Source of the DNA: CAYHEQ01 sp964355795
GTDB taxonomy: Bacteria; Patescibacteriota; JACPGU01
DNA: 15,492 bases
Direction: 5' to 3'
Assembly: GCA_964355795.1 (NCBI GenBank)
Contig: CAYHEQ010000018.1
Coordinates: forward strand, 1-15,492
Below the pieces are notes generated by a model that saw nothing but the letters and a program-made list of their open reading frames with translations, was not told the DNA's origin and searched no databases. Both the position numbers and the translations under genes were made by a program. This document shows, piece by piece, positions 1 through 5,936 of this stretch (position 1 is its first letter; each line of letters opens with the position of its first letter).

Positions 1-37
1 AATAACCTACTCCCCACCCCCCCCCACAACCTACAAC

Positions 38-448
38 CTACTCCCTCTTCCCCCGACAATTCACGCAAACCCCCTTGAGCATCACGCTGTAATCTTCGAT
101 GAGATCCACCACCCCTTTTTCGGTGATTTTCTCGAAATTCAAGATGATATCGTCAGGAATGTTAAAGATTCTTCCGCAAACCGAACAATGGAAATGGTGA
201 TGTTTCTCGGCTACGCCGTCATAATTGACCCGATCGGACTTGAATCGCACCTCGCGAATTAGCCCTTTTTGCGCCATAGTGTCTAGATTGCGGTAAACGG
301 TGGCCAGAGATATTTGAGGCAATTTCTCCTTGACCACATCGAAAACCTCATAAGCATCCGGATGCCCCATAGTGGAAGCCAGATAATCCATGATAGCCTT
401 TTTTTGGTTGGTGAGACGCTCAATTCTAGGGGAGGAAGCAAGATTCAT
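38..448 (-). CDS. Fur-family metal-responsive transcriptional regulator
   Basis: This 136-residue protein has the two-domain layout of the Fur/PerR/Zur family. The N-terminal winged helix includes a recognition helix at about residues 46-58 (ISLATVYRNLDTM). The C-terminal dimerisation and metal domain has a His cluster at 83-87 (HHHFH), a CxxC at Cys88/Cys91 and a second CxxC at Cys128/Cys131, the structural zinc site of the family. Such proteins are cytoplasmic DNA-binding dimers that sense iron, zinc or peroxide. Which signal this one senses cannot be told from sequence, so I give no symbol. Length is normal for the family. The ATG start lies in a repeat-like stretch (GAATCATGAATC), so the first few residues are not conserved-looking, but the HTH needs a start about here. 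It is a single gene with its own upstream promoter-like sequence, and the solute-binding protein gene upstream ends in a terminator. Confidence 0.93.
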   Translation of the reverse strand: MNLASSPRIERLTNQKKAIMDYLASTMGHPDAYEVFDVVKEKLPQISLATVYRNLDTMAQKGLIREVRFKSDRVNYDGVAEKHHHFHCSVCGRIFNIPDDIILNFEKITEKGVVDLIEDYSVMLKGVCVNCRGKRE

Positions 449-496
449 GATTCAAGATTTAGGAATAGTTCCTAATTGCGTTTTGTTCTTAGTAGT

Positions 497-526
497 ATCT
501 TATTCCCAATTGGTAATTACTGTCAA
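497..526 (-). promoter_or_regulatory. Putative promoter of the Fur-family gene
   Basis: Read on the minus strand, TTGACA (521-526) is followed after 18 bases by TAAGAT (497-502), a good sigma70-type pair about 50 bases upstream of the regulator's start codon. The spacer holds the palindrome CCAATTGG. Autoregulation is common in this family, but no recognisable Fur or Per box could be assigned. Confidence 0.5.
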
Positions 527-538
527 TAATATTTATCA

Positions 539-563
539 ACAAAAAAGGCGCCTCTATCGCCTT
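539..563 (-). terminator. Intrinsic terminator after the solute-binding protein gene
   Basis: On the minus strand AAGGCG (558-563) pairs with CGCCTT (545-550) around a 7-base loop and runs directly into TTTTGTT. It lies about 70 bases past the stop codon of the solute-binding protein gene and separates it from the Fur-family gene. Confidence 0.7.
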
Positions 564-571
564 CTCATCCA

Positions 572-634
572 ACCATTCCTAAATCCTAAATCCTATCCTA
601 AATCCTAAATCCTATCCTAAATCCTATCCTAAAT
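572..634. repeat. Degenerate tandem repeat of CCTAAAT/CCTAT units
   Basis: A run of short units (CCTAAAT and CCTAT alternating) fills the space just after the stop codon of the solute-binding protein gene. Related GATTTAGGAT/GATTCAAGAT words occur at 449-465 and 3144-3227. This looks like a family of simple intergenic repeats rather than a gene. Confidence 0.7.
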
Positions 635-2338
635 CTACCCTCTTACCCTGTCATACTTCACATACCAATCCTGAATATCAAAAAATCTTTCAGTGGCCGA
701 AGAGATCCCTGACAAATCAATGCCCTTGACTTTGCCATAAATACGATAAACATAGGTCGGTTGATAGAGCAGGATAGCCGGCAATTCTTCCGCCACTAAC
801 TCTTGAAATTTCTCATAATCTTTGACTTTGATGTCCGTATCTCCCGTCTGACGCGCGTCTTCTAGCAATTTGTCCGCCTCACCGTTTTCCCACATCGCCA
901 GATTGAGACCCGGATAATTAATCTGTGAAGAATGCCAGAAAGAATAAGGGTCGGCATCAGCCCCGAGGCTCTCGCCAATAGCGATGAGATCGTAATTGCG
1001 ACCATTCACATATTGTTGTTCCAGAGTTGCGGTATCCACCTTTTTGATATTCAGTTGAACACCAATATCTCCCCACATTTCCGCCAGTTCCTCTGCCAAT
1101 CGCGCGAATTGCGGGTCGTCTTGGATTATGATCTCAAAAGCCAGCGCTTTGCCGTCTTTTTCCCTCACTCCCTTGCGATTTTGGTCTAGCCAGCCCGCTT
1201 GCGAGAGCATATTAACCGCTTTTTTCTTATCATATTCATAATTTTTGACATTAGGGTTGAAGCCCAAATAATCAGGCAGAATGGGAGAATTGATGACCAC
1301 TCCCGCGCCATAATTGACCACCCTATTGATTCTCTCCTTATTAGTGGCATAGGCCAAAGCTTGCCGCACTATCTTGTCATTTAAGGCGGTCGGCCTCTTG
1401 GCGTTGAAGAAAACACCCACATATTGAGGTAGATTCACCTGATGATTGCTGTAACCAAAGGCGCCCTTGGCCACCGCTTTGTCGTCAAAGGAATAGATGC
1501 CAAAAGAAGTGAAATCGCGATCGCTAAACCCCGCGATGAGAGCTTCTTTGGTATCGTAGAATTTCATTTCTGCGGTAAGAATATTGGGTGTTCCTAGAGC
1601 AAAATCCTTGTTGGCCGATAGCGTCACCGAAACTATTTTACCTTCTTTGTTTTGCAACATTTTGTCCACCCTGTAAGGACCGAGGCCAATAGGATTGAGA
1701 TTGTAGGAAGATTTGGGAAAATCTCGGACCGCCACATCTATCCAGAGATATCGGGGGAGAATACCCACGGTCGCCACAGATAAGAAATTGGGAGATGGCC
1801 TGGACAATTTGAAATTAAGTGTCCAGTCATCTAGTTTGTCTATGGATACTCCGTCCCAAGCCGGCTTGAGACTTTCGGAATAATCAGGATTGTGCATAAC
1901 ATCCAAAGTATAAGAGACGTCAGCGACAGTAAAGGGTTGGCCATCTGACCACTGCAAATCTTTTCTCAAATAAAATTTGTAGTTCTGTTTGTCGGCTGAT
2001 ACCTCCCAGCGTTCGGCCAAAACAGGGGAAAGCTCGTGCTTTTCGTTGTACCCTACTAACCCAGCAAAAACGAGAGAGGAAAGTGATTTGTCGGTGACAC
2101 TACGAGCATAGAGAGGATTAATAAACTGGGGCTGTCCCAACATTCCTTCCTTGATAATTCCGCCCTGCCGAGGAACAATAGTGGCATTGCGATAATAAAA
2201 ATTTGAGCCCAATATCCAGGACTCAAGAACAATAATAGCTACAAGGGCAGAAGAGATGACTCTCTCTATCAAAGAAAAACGTTTCCAGAACAATTGGAAA
2301 ACGTCCACTATTTTCTGCGCGCTTATTTTAGATACCAT
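635..2338 (-). CDS. ABC-type peptide/oligopeptide solute-binding protein (SBP_bac_5 family), membrane-anchored
   Basis: At 567 residues it has the usual length of family-5 extracellular substrate-binding proteins (OppA/DppA type). One hydrophobic helix at about residues 29-47 (ALVAIIVLESWILG) follows a basic cytoplasmic start and would anchor it in the membrane. No lipobox cysteine is seen. Family hallmarks are the segment at about 92-150 (FAGLVGYNEKHELSPVLAER, then LRKDLQWSDGQPFTVADVSY), the NPIGLGPYRV motif, and a C-terminal LYQPTYVYRI stretch. The family delivers peptides or other solutes to a permease/ATPase complex. No such partner lies in this window, so the transporter, if any, is encoded elsewhere. 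The start codon lies inside the 3' end of secG (11-base overlap), which implies co-transcription and possibly translational coupling. A Rho-independent terminator follows. Confidence 0.93.
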   Translation of the reverse strand: MVSKISAQKIVDVFQLFWKRFSLIERVISSALVAIIVLESWILGSNFYYRNATIVPRQGGIIKEGMLGQPQFINPLYARSVTDKSLSSLVFAGLVGYNEKHELSPVLAERWEVSADKQNYKFYLRKDLQWSDGQPFTVADVSYTLDVMHNPDYSESLKPAWDGVSIDKLDDWTLNFKLSRPSPNFLSVATVGILPRYLWIDVAVRDFPKSSYNLNPIGLGPYRVDKMLQNKEGKIVSVTLSANKDFALGTPNILTAEMKFYDTKEALIAGFSDRDFTSFGIYSFDDKAVAKGAFGYSNHQVNLPQYVGVFFNAKRPTALNDKIVRQALAYATNKERINRVVNYGAGVVINSPILPDYLGFNPNVKNYEYDKKKAVNMLSQAGWLDQNRKGVREKDGKALAFEIIIQDDPQFARLAEELAEMWGDIGVQLNIKKVDTATLEQQYVNGRNYDLIAIGESLGADADPYSFWHSSQINYPGLNLAMWENGEADKLLEDARQTGDTDIKVKDYEKFQELVAEELPAILLYQPTYVYRIYGKVKGIDLSGISSATERFFDIQDWYVKYDRVRG

Positions 2339-2564
2339 ACTTTTTTACTAACAAACTAGCGATGGCTAGCCCGACGAAAATTACAGCGAGAATAACGGTC
2401 AGCCAGTAAAGAAATTTCTCTGGTCCGCGACGAGTAGTATAAACAGCGCTATCGCCACCAAAAGCGCTTCCCAACCCCGCCCCCCTGGATTGCAGAAGAA
2501 TGGAGAGAAGCAGTAGGACAGAGACGACTACTTGCACGATAGAAATGATTTTGTCTGTGGTCAT
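2328..2564 (-). CDS. secG: Preprotein translocase subunit SecG
   Basis: This 78-residue protein has two membrane helices (about 6-24 and 51-72) joined by a glycine-rich cytoplasmic loop, LLQSRGAGLGSAFGGDS, which is the signature of SecG. SecG is the small non-essential subunit of the SecYEG channel and helps SecA-driven export. Length is typical (70-110). It is the first gene of a two-gene unit with the solute-binding protein gene, which starts within its last codons. No clear Shine-Dalgarno sequence precedes the ATG. The region upstream is the tRNA-Cys locus, so secG may be transcribed through from the tRNA genes. This is an inference, as no separate promoter is obvious. Confidence 0.95.
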   Translation of the reverse strand: MTTDKIISIVQVVVSVLLLLSILLQSRGAGLGSAFGGDSAVYTTRRGPEKFLYWLTVILAVIFVGLAIASLLVKKYGI

Positions 2565-2601
2565 GATAAAAGATTAAAAATAAAATAATTATTTGTGGTA
2601 A

Positions 2602-2639
2602 AGGCCTGAGCGGGAATCGAACCCGCGATAAAGGTTTTG
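2602..2639 (-). tRNA. tRNA-Cys 3' half, outermost copy (variant acceptor)
   Basis: This copy reads CAAA, ACCTT, TATC, then a T-arm with stem GCGGG/CCCGC, acceptor TCAGGCC and discriminator T. It differs from the other two copies in T-stem, in one anticodon-stem base, and in the acceptor, which would pair perfectly with GGCCTGA rather than with the visible GGCCTAG. With the visible outer 5' half it still forms five Watson-Crick pairs, one G-T and one A-C mismatch, and the anticodon stem AGGGT/ACCTT pairs with one wobble. It is either the partner of the outer 5' half or of an unseen 5' half inside the gap. Confidence 0.65.
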
Positions 2640-2658
2640 TCCCGATGGTCAATTCGTA

Positions 2659-2697
2659 AGGCCTAGACCGGAATCGAACCGGTGTATAAGGGTTTTG
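2659..2697 (-). tRNA. tRNA-Cys 3' half, middle copy
   Basis: CAAA, ACCCT, TATAC, T-arm ACCGG-TTCGATT-CCGGT, acceptor CTAGGCC and T73. All stems pair perfectly with the visible 5' halves (GGCCTAG and AGGGT). It is preceded on the minus strand by the leader TTACGAATTGAC-CAT-CGGGA, identical to the leader of the outer copy. Confidence 0.7.
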
Positions 2698-2716
2698 TCC
2701 CGATGGTCAATTCGTA

Positions 2717-2745
2717 AGGCCTAGACCGGAATCGAACCGGTGTAT
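2717..2745 (-). tRNA. tRNA-Cys 3' half, inner copy, cut by the assembly gap
   Basis: The T-arm, acceptor CTAGGCC and T73 are identical to the middle copy. The sequence runs into the N gap within the variable region. The repeat period to the middle copy is 58 bases. Confidence 0.65.
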
Positions 2746-2845
2746 NNNNNNNNNNNNNNNNNNNNNNNNNNNNNNNNNNNNNNNNNNNNNNNNNNNNNNN
2801 NNNNNNNNNNNNNNNNNNNNNNNNNNNNNNNNNNNNNNNNNNNNN
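2746..2845. other. Assembly gap (100 N)
   Basis: Exactly 100 Ns, the conventional placeholder for a scaffold join of unknown length. Both flanks end in near-identical repeat units (58-base units on the left, 95-base units on the right), which is the likely reason the assembly broke here. True copy number of the tRNA-Cys halves is therefore unknown. Confidence 0.98.
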
Positions 2846-2866
2846 TCTTTTGATAGAGCGTCGGGA

Positions 2867-2899
2867 CAGACCCTCGCCTTACCACTTGGCTACTAGGCC
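2867..2899 (-). tRNA. tRNA-Cys 5' half, inner copy
   Basis: It reads GGCCTAG, TA, GCCAAGTGGTAAGGC, G, AGGGT, CTG, and is identical to the outer copy over the half itself and the start of the intervening sequence (2846-2900 matches 2941-2995 base for base). It is preceded on the minus strand by the linker GTCAATTCGTAA-TCCTT, which is complementary to the TTACGAATTGAC that follows the 3' halves. Confidence 0.7.
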
Positions 2900-2961
2900 A
2901 AGGATTACGAATTGACAACGGGATCCCGACTTCACTATATTCTTTTGATAGAGCGTCGGGA

Positions 2962-2994
2962 CAGACCCTCGCCTTACCACTTGGCTACTAGGCC
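2962..2994 (-). tRNA. tRNA-Cys 5' half, outer copy
   Basis: Same 33-base half as the inner copy, 95 bases upstream on the minus strand. It is preceded by unrelated AT-rich sequence, so it is the first unit of the array. The half ends at CTG (anticodon position 34). The next base begins a perfect 7-bp hairpin, TCCCGAC (2955-2961) with GTCGGGA (2924-2930), which holds an inner CTAT/ATAG pairing. Confidence 0.7.
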
Positions 2995-3011
2995 ATTTAT
3001 TTCCTATTTTT

Positions 3012-3055
3012 TTCCGCGTCAATCCGCGTGTATTTTTTCCGCGTTTTTCTGCGTC
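3012..3055. repeat. Intergenic CGCGGAA/CGCAGAA repeat cluster
   Basis: Between the tRNA-Cys and tRNA-Gly genes the plus strand repeats TTCCGCGT, ATCCGCGT, TTCCGCGT and TCTGCGTC with short spacers. The same word family is found in frame inside uvrC (5374-5425) and uvrB (6879-6920). Confidence 0.6.
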
Positions 3056-3062
3056 TTTTCAA

Positions 3063-3134
3063 AGCGGGTAAGCAGGATCGAACTGCCATCTCGTCCTTGG
3101 CAAGGACGTATAATAACCATTATACGATACCCGC
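3063..3134 (-). tRNA. tRNA-Gly (anticodon GCC)
   Basis: A complete cloverleaf is readable on the minus strand. Acceptor GCGGGTA (3128-3134) pairs with TACCCGC (3064-3070). The D-arm has stem GTAT/ATAC, the anticodon stem is CGTCC/GGACG with loop TTGCCAA (anticodon GCC), the variable loop is AGATG, and the T-arm is GGCAG-TTCGATC-CTGCT with one G-T pair. The discriminator is T, as usual for bacterial tRNA-Gly. No CCA is encoded, so the CCA-adding enzyme is needed. It reads glycine codons GGC and GGU. Confidence 0.95.
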
Positions 3135-3140
3135 AGGGTA

Positions 3141-3227
3141 CATTCAGGATTTAAGATTTAAGATTCAGGATTTAAGATTTAAGAATAAAATCCTAATTCA
3201 TGAATCATGAATCATAAATCATGAATC
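3141..3227. repeat. AT-rich intergenic repeat (GATTTAAGATT / GAATCATGAATC words)
   Basis: The plus strand repeats GGATTTAAGATTTAAGATT twice and then ATTCATGAATCATGAATC, which is partly self-complementary. The words resemble the sequence around the Fur start (440-465) and the tandem repeat at 572-634. Nothing coding was seen here. Confidence 0.6.
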
Positions 3228-3238
3228 TCCACGCCGTT

Positions 3239-3592
3239 CTACACTATCCAGTGCGCTATGTAATTGACAATCGCGATGATGAAGGTCGCCAGACCCAAAG
3301 ATAGCCAATCGCCCGTCTGAAAGCTCTCCACCAGACCGAAATTGCTAATCCCCCAAAGCACCGCGCCGTCCGCTAGAAAAAAAAGAATCGGTCCCAAAAA
3401 AAAGAGGGGGATGGACAAAATCTTCAAAATCGGCTTCAAAAGCACTGTCACCAGGCTGAAAATCAGAGCCGTCAAAGCCAATCCTAGCCAACTGCCATTG
3501 TAGCTGAAGGTGGCGATATAATAAGACGCCAGCGCGATCGCCCCCGCGTTGATGACCCAATTGAGAATGAATTTGCGCAGAATATTCTTCAC
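3239..3592 (-). CDS. Phage-holin family 4 / YvlD-like small membrane protein
   Basis: This 117-residue protein is almost wholly hydrophobic, with four membrane helices (roughly 8-27, 33-52, 57-82, 94-115). The central LTALIFSLVTVLLKPILKIL and the loop LSIPLFFLGPILFFLADG match the superfamily IV holin / YvlD group, widespread chromosomal membrane proteins of unknown function. The holin name comes from sequence similarity only, and no phage genes lie nearby. Translation starts at GTG (3590-3592), chosen because AGGAGG lies 10 bases upstream and a promoter-like sequence lies behind that. The gene is probably transcribed alone or with the downstream tRNA genes. Confidence 0.85.
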   Translation of the reverse strand: MKNILRKFILNWVINAGAIALASYYIATFSYNGSWLGLALTALIFSLVTVLLKPILKILSIPLFFLGPILFFLADGAVLWGISNFGLVESFQTGDWLSLGLATFIIAIVNYIAHWIV

Positions 3593-3602
3593 GGCGACCT
3601 AC

Positions 3603-3659
3603 CCTCCTAGTCTATTTTGAACTGGTGATAATGATACTACAGATTTGCCCCCAAGTCAA
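3603..3659 (-). promoter_or_regulatory. Promoter and ribosome binding site of the YvlD-like gene
   Basis: Minus strand: TTGACT (3654-3659), 17-base spacer, TATCAT (3631-3636), then the Shine-Dalgarno AGGAGG (3603-3608) 10 bases before the GTG start. The -35 box overlaps the stop codon of the arfB-like gene. The spacer contains GGGGGCAAATCT and CTGTAGTATC, both of which recur near the promoter at 8996-9045. Confidence 0.6.
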
Positions 3660-4135
3660 AGTCTCTCGTTATGACCCGAGGAACGTTCTTTTTTCTTTTG
3701 ACTCCTCGCCTTCTTTTCTCTTTCTTTGAGCGCTTTGACCCAAGCGGGCTCCTTGGTTTTTTTTCTTTCTGGAAGCGGAGTAAGCCATTTTATTAATTGT
3801 TCGTAAAGAATCCTGGCCGCTTTTTCTTTGTTGGTTTTTTGCGAAGCGCTATCAACATTGCGAATAATTATATCGCCAGATGCCTTTACTACACTATGGC
3901 CGTTTCTTTTCTTGTTGATTAAGAGCAATTTTTGTGCCGGCGTCAAAAGACTTGTATCCGTAACTGAAAATCTAGCCCTGGCAGCCGTCTCTGTCTTGTT
4001 AACATTTTGTCCACCGTGCCCGCCAGCGCGATCGGTTTCAAAAAACACCTCTTTGGCGAAATCTTCCCAAGAAACCAAGGGCTCTTTTTTTTCTTTTTTT
4101 CCCGGCATACCCATATTTTGCGAAAATTTTTCCAT
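3656..4135 (-). CDS. arfB: ArfB-like peptidyl-tRNA hydrolase (RF-1 GGQ domain protein)
   Basis: This 159-residue protein consists of a single class-I release-factor catalytic domain. The motif GGHGGQNVNKTETAARA at about 38-54 holds the universally conserved GGQ (41-43), whose glutamine positions water to cleave peptidyl-tRNA in the ribosome. There is no codon-recognition domain. The C-terminal third is highly basic (ALKEREKKARSQKKKERSS), like the tail that ArfB/YaeJ threads into the empty mRNA channel of stalled ribosomes. Length is close to ArfB (about 140). It most likely rescues stalled ribosomes. A related RF-like protein of other specificity cannot be excluded. It begins 6 bases after the uvrC stop, so the two are almost surely one operon. 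The N-terminal 20 residues (GKKEKKE) are an extra charged stretch. Confidence 0.85.
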   Translation of the reverse strand: MEKFSQNMGMPGKKEKKEPLVSWEDFAKEVFFETDRAGGHGGQNVNKTETAARARFSVTDTSLLTPAQKLLLINKKRNGHSVVKASGDIIIRNVDSASQKTNKEKAARILYEQLIKWLTPLPERKKTKEPAWVKALKEREKKARSQKKKERSSGHNERL

Positions 4136-4141
4136 AGTATC

Positions 4142-5770
4142 TTATGACTCTCGTATTCTCGTCGCTAATTTTTCCCCAACGATTTTGGCCAAATCTTTTG
4201 GCGACGCTCCTAGTATATCAGTAACTGTACCGAATCGCAAAAGCAGTTTTTTCTTCGTTTTTGGACCAATACCGGAAATTTCATCCAGCCGTGACTTAAT
4301 CGCTTTTTTCGCTCGTAGCTGACGATGAAAGGTGATGGCGAACCGATGCGCCTCATCGCGGATTCTTTGGAGAAAGTATCCAATATCAGAATTCTTCTCT
4401 ATGCTAGTTTCGCGAAATCTTCCTTGATTAATACCAAAAACTTTCTCTTCTTTTTTGGCTAGACTAACGAGAGGAATATTGACCCTCAATTCGTTAAAAA
4501 GATGCCAGATCTCGCCCAGTTGGGGTTTCCCACCGTCAAGGATTATTAAATCAGGCATGGGCCAGACAGTAGCATTCAGCGTCAAGCATCTAGCGTTTAG
4601 TTTTGGATTTGAAGATTGGAGATTGGGATTTGTTTGTGATTTGTAATTTGTGATTTGTGATTTGTGAAAGCTTCTCGTCATTCTTCGCGCCAAGACTTCT
4701 CGCATCATTTTCACATCGTTAGACCCTTTGACTGTTTTAATTTTGAATTTCCGGTATTGGTCACGAGTAAATTCGCCGTCCTGCCAGACTGTCATAGAAG
4801 CTGTGGCGTTCGTTCCGGACATATTGGAAATATCATAAAATTCAATCCTGAAATCCTTTTTGAATTTCAAGTCACAGCCCAGTTCGCTATTTATAATTCT
4901 GATGATGCTTCTGATTATTTGGCCATTTGAGCTTTGAAATTTGTTTATAATTTGCCTGCCCGCATTGCTATGCAAAGCGTTGTAGGCGGGGAATTTGTCA
5001 TTTGTTATTTTCAAAACTTTCCCAATATTTTCTAAAGCTTTGACCTTGTCCCGCAAAACTCCCGCCTTCTCAAATTCTCTATTCTTGGCCAAAACCGTCA
5101 TTTCACGCTGCAAATTTTTGACTAAGTTCCCCTTCTTGCCTTCAAAAAACATAGCTAAACCTTTTAGCCCTTTTTGATAATCATTATTATTAACTAAACC
5201 TCCGCAAATACCGGAGCAATTTTTAATATGATAGCTGAAACACGGCCTTCTCATTTTTTGATGGCGAGCAATCTCATTTTCTGACAATTCACACCATTGA
5301 AAAATGCGACGCAAAACCGTCATTCCCGCGCGCAAGAGCGTCGCGTCGGTGAATGGCCCGAAGATTTTGACCCTTCCGCGTGATTCCGCGCGCATCTTTT
5401 TTTCCGCGTGATTCCGCGTCAATTCTGGTCGCGGATATTTTTGATTAAAATCTATCTTCACCCACAAAAAACTCTTATCATCCTTAATTTTAATATTATA
5501 CGGCGGGAGAAATTTCTTGATGAGCTGGGATTCTAGAATTAAGGCCTCCATTTCGCTATCCGTAATCTCCCATCTAATATCGGTAATTTTGCTCACCAAA
5601 ACTTGCGTCTTGGAATCTTTATCTTTTTTAACAAAATAAGACGAAACGCGCTTTTTCAGATTTTTTGCCTTTCCCACATACAAAACTCGCCCCGCGTTAT
5701 CATAAAAAAAATAACACCCGGGGTTATGAGGCAAGGATTGGAGTTTTTGAGCTAATTTATTCATACCCAT
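4142..5770 (-). CDS. uvrC: Excinuclease ABC subunit C (UvrC)
   Basis: UvrC makes both incisions in nucleotide excision repair once UvrB has marked the lesion. At 542 residues it is somewhat shorter than usual (about 600). Domains in order: a GIY-YIG nuclease at about 12-90, with GCYFFYD, YVGKAKNLKKRVSSYF and Glu80 in ALILESQLIKKFLPPYN; four cysteines (160, 177, 185, 189) in the iron-sulfur pattern; a UVR/UvrB-binding segment at about 215-250; an RNase H-like endonuclease with YDISNMSG (Asp313), LILDGGKPQL (Asp412) and DEAHRFAITFHR; and helix-hairpin-helix motifs at 495-540 (ISGIGPKTKKKLLLRFG). Two stretches look like inserted repeats: residues about 116-133 and about 369-401 (HKSQITNYKSQTNP and onward). 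The second sits between endonuclease motifs. The arfB-like gene follows 6 bases later. Other members usually have ISH where this has ISN. Confidence 0.97.
   Translation of the reverse strand: MGMNKLAQKLQSLPHNPGCYFFYDNAGRVLYVGKAKNLKKRVSSYFVKKDKDSKTQVLVSKITDIRWEITDSEMEALILESQLIKKFLPPYNIKIKDDKSFLWVKIDFNQKYPRPELTRNHAEKKMRAESRGRVKIFGPFTDATLLRAGMTVLRRIFQWCELSENEIARHQKMRRPCFSYHIKNCSGICGGLVNNNDYQKGLKGLAMFFEGKKGNLVKNLQREMTVLAKNREFEKAGVLRDKVKALENIGKVLKITNDKFPAYNALHSNAGRQIINKFQSSNGQIIRSIIRIINSELGCDLKFKKDFRIEFYDISNMSGTNATASMTVWQDGEFTRDQYRKFKIKTVKGSNDVKMMREVLARRMTRSFHKSQITNYKSQTNPNLQSSNPKLNARCLTLNATVWPMPDLIILDGGKPQLGEIWHLFNELRVNIPLVSLAKKEEKVFGINQGRFRETSIEKNSDIGYFLQRIRDEAHRFAITFHRQLRAKKAIKSRLDEISGIGPKTKKKLLLRFGTVTDILGASPKDLAKIVGEKLATRIRES
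4568..4666 (-). repeat. AT-rich repeat inserted in frame within uvrC
   Basis: The plus strand shows repeated words (TTTGTGATTTGTAATTTGTG, GATTTGAAGATTGGAGATTG, AGCGTCAAGCATCTAGCGT) coding for HKSQITNYKSQ and LQSSNPKLNARCLTLNA. The words look like the simple intergenic repeats of this genome and interrupt UvrC between KMMREVLARRM and the DLIILDGGKPQL motif, which are normally about 10-15 residues apart. The frame is kept. Confidence 0.6.
5374..5425 (-). repeat. CGCGGAA-type repeat within uvrC
   Basis: Minus-strand words ACGCGGAATCACGCGGAA occur twice with a short spacer and code for TRNHAEKKMRAESRGRV. The same word family lies in the tRNA spacer at 3012-3055 and in uvrB at 6879-6920, where it also yields AESRG in the protein. 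Confidence 0.6.
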
Positions 5771-5799
5771 CTTATTGTAACATTTTAAATGTTTTGACT

Positions 5800-5843
5800 C
5801 GAGGTTCGACCTTGGAGAAGTTTGAAGCTAAGGTCGAACCTCG
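5800..5843. repeat. 14-bp perfect inverted repeat upstream of uvrC
   Basis: CGAGGTTCGACCTT (5800-5813) and AAGGTCGAACCTCG (5830-5843) are perfect inverse complements around a 16-base loop. It lies 30 bases upstream of the uvrC start. There is no T-tract on either side, so a terminator is unlikely. The GAGGTCG core resembles that of the elements inside trmD. Confidence 0.75.
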
Positions 5844-5936
5844 GACGGAGAACTAACATTTTAACCTATATTGCTGCTGGCTCCATGCTCCAGCGTGAAG
5901 CCAAGAAGAAATGAAGTTATTAGACAGGCTCTAAAC

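Larger units (their letters stand above)
2602..2994 (-). tRNA. Interrupted tRNA-Cys(GCA) locus with repeated 5' and 3' halves
   Basis: The minus strand contains 5' halves (acceptor GGCCTAG, D-arm GCCAAGTGGTAAGGC, anticodon stem AGGGT, loop start CTG) and 3' halves (loop end CAAA, stem ACCCT, variable TATAC, T-arm ACCGG/CCGGT around TTCGATT, acceptor CTAGGCC, discriminator T). Joined, they give the loop CTGCAAA with anticodon GCA. Together with the U73 discriminator, the cysteine identity base, this makes tRNA-Cys. The halves are not contiguous: two 5' halves come first, then a 100-N gap, then three 3' halves. The intervening sequence starts TCCCGAC after G34 and ends TCGGGA before C35. No CCA is encoded. 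The order on the minus strand is 5'-half, 5'-half, gap, 3'-half, 3'-half, 3'-half. That fits nested interrupted genes or separate half arrays, not a tandem row of whole genes. How the RNA is matured is unknown. Confidence 0.75.

Noticed and set aside
572..634. CRISPR array
   Set aside because: The repeat units are 5-7 bases without unique spacers; no cas genes or other array-like spacing exist in the window.
2721..2918. Open frame crossing the N gap
   Set aside because: It is an artefact of translating through Ns inside the tRNA-Cys locus.
2640..2961. Group I self-splicing intron in tRNA-Cys
   Set aside because: It was the first expectation for a bacterial tRNA intron, but the junctions (after G, ending in A) break the U/G rule, no clear P7 or G-binding core words are seen, and terminal helices fill the junction. 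It cannot be excluded fully because of the gap.
3239..3592. Phage holin as evidence of a prophage
   Set aside because: The family is common on chromosomes, and no phage structural, integrase or lysis genes are present in the window.
5800..5843. Terminator upstream of uvrC
   Set aside because: The hairpin is strong but no T-run follows on either strand.
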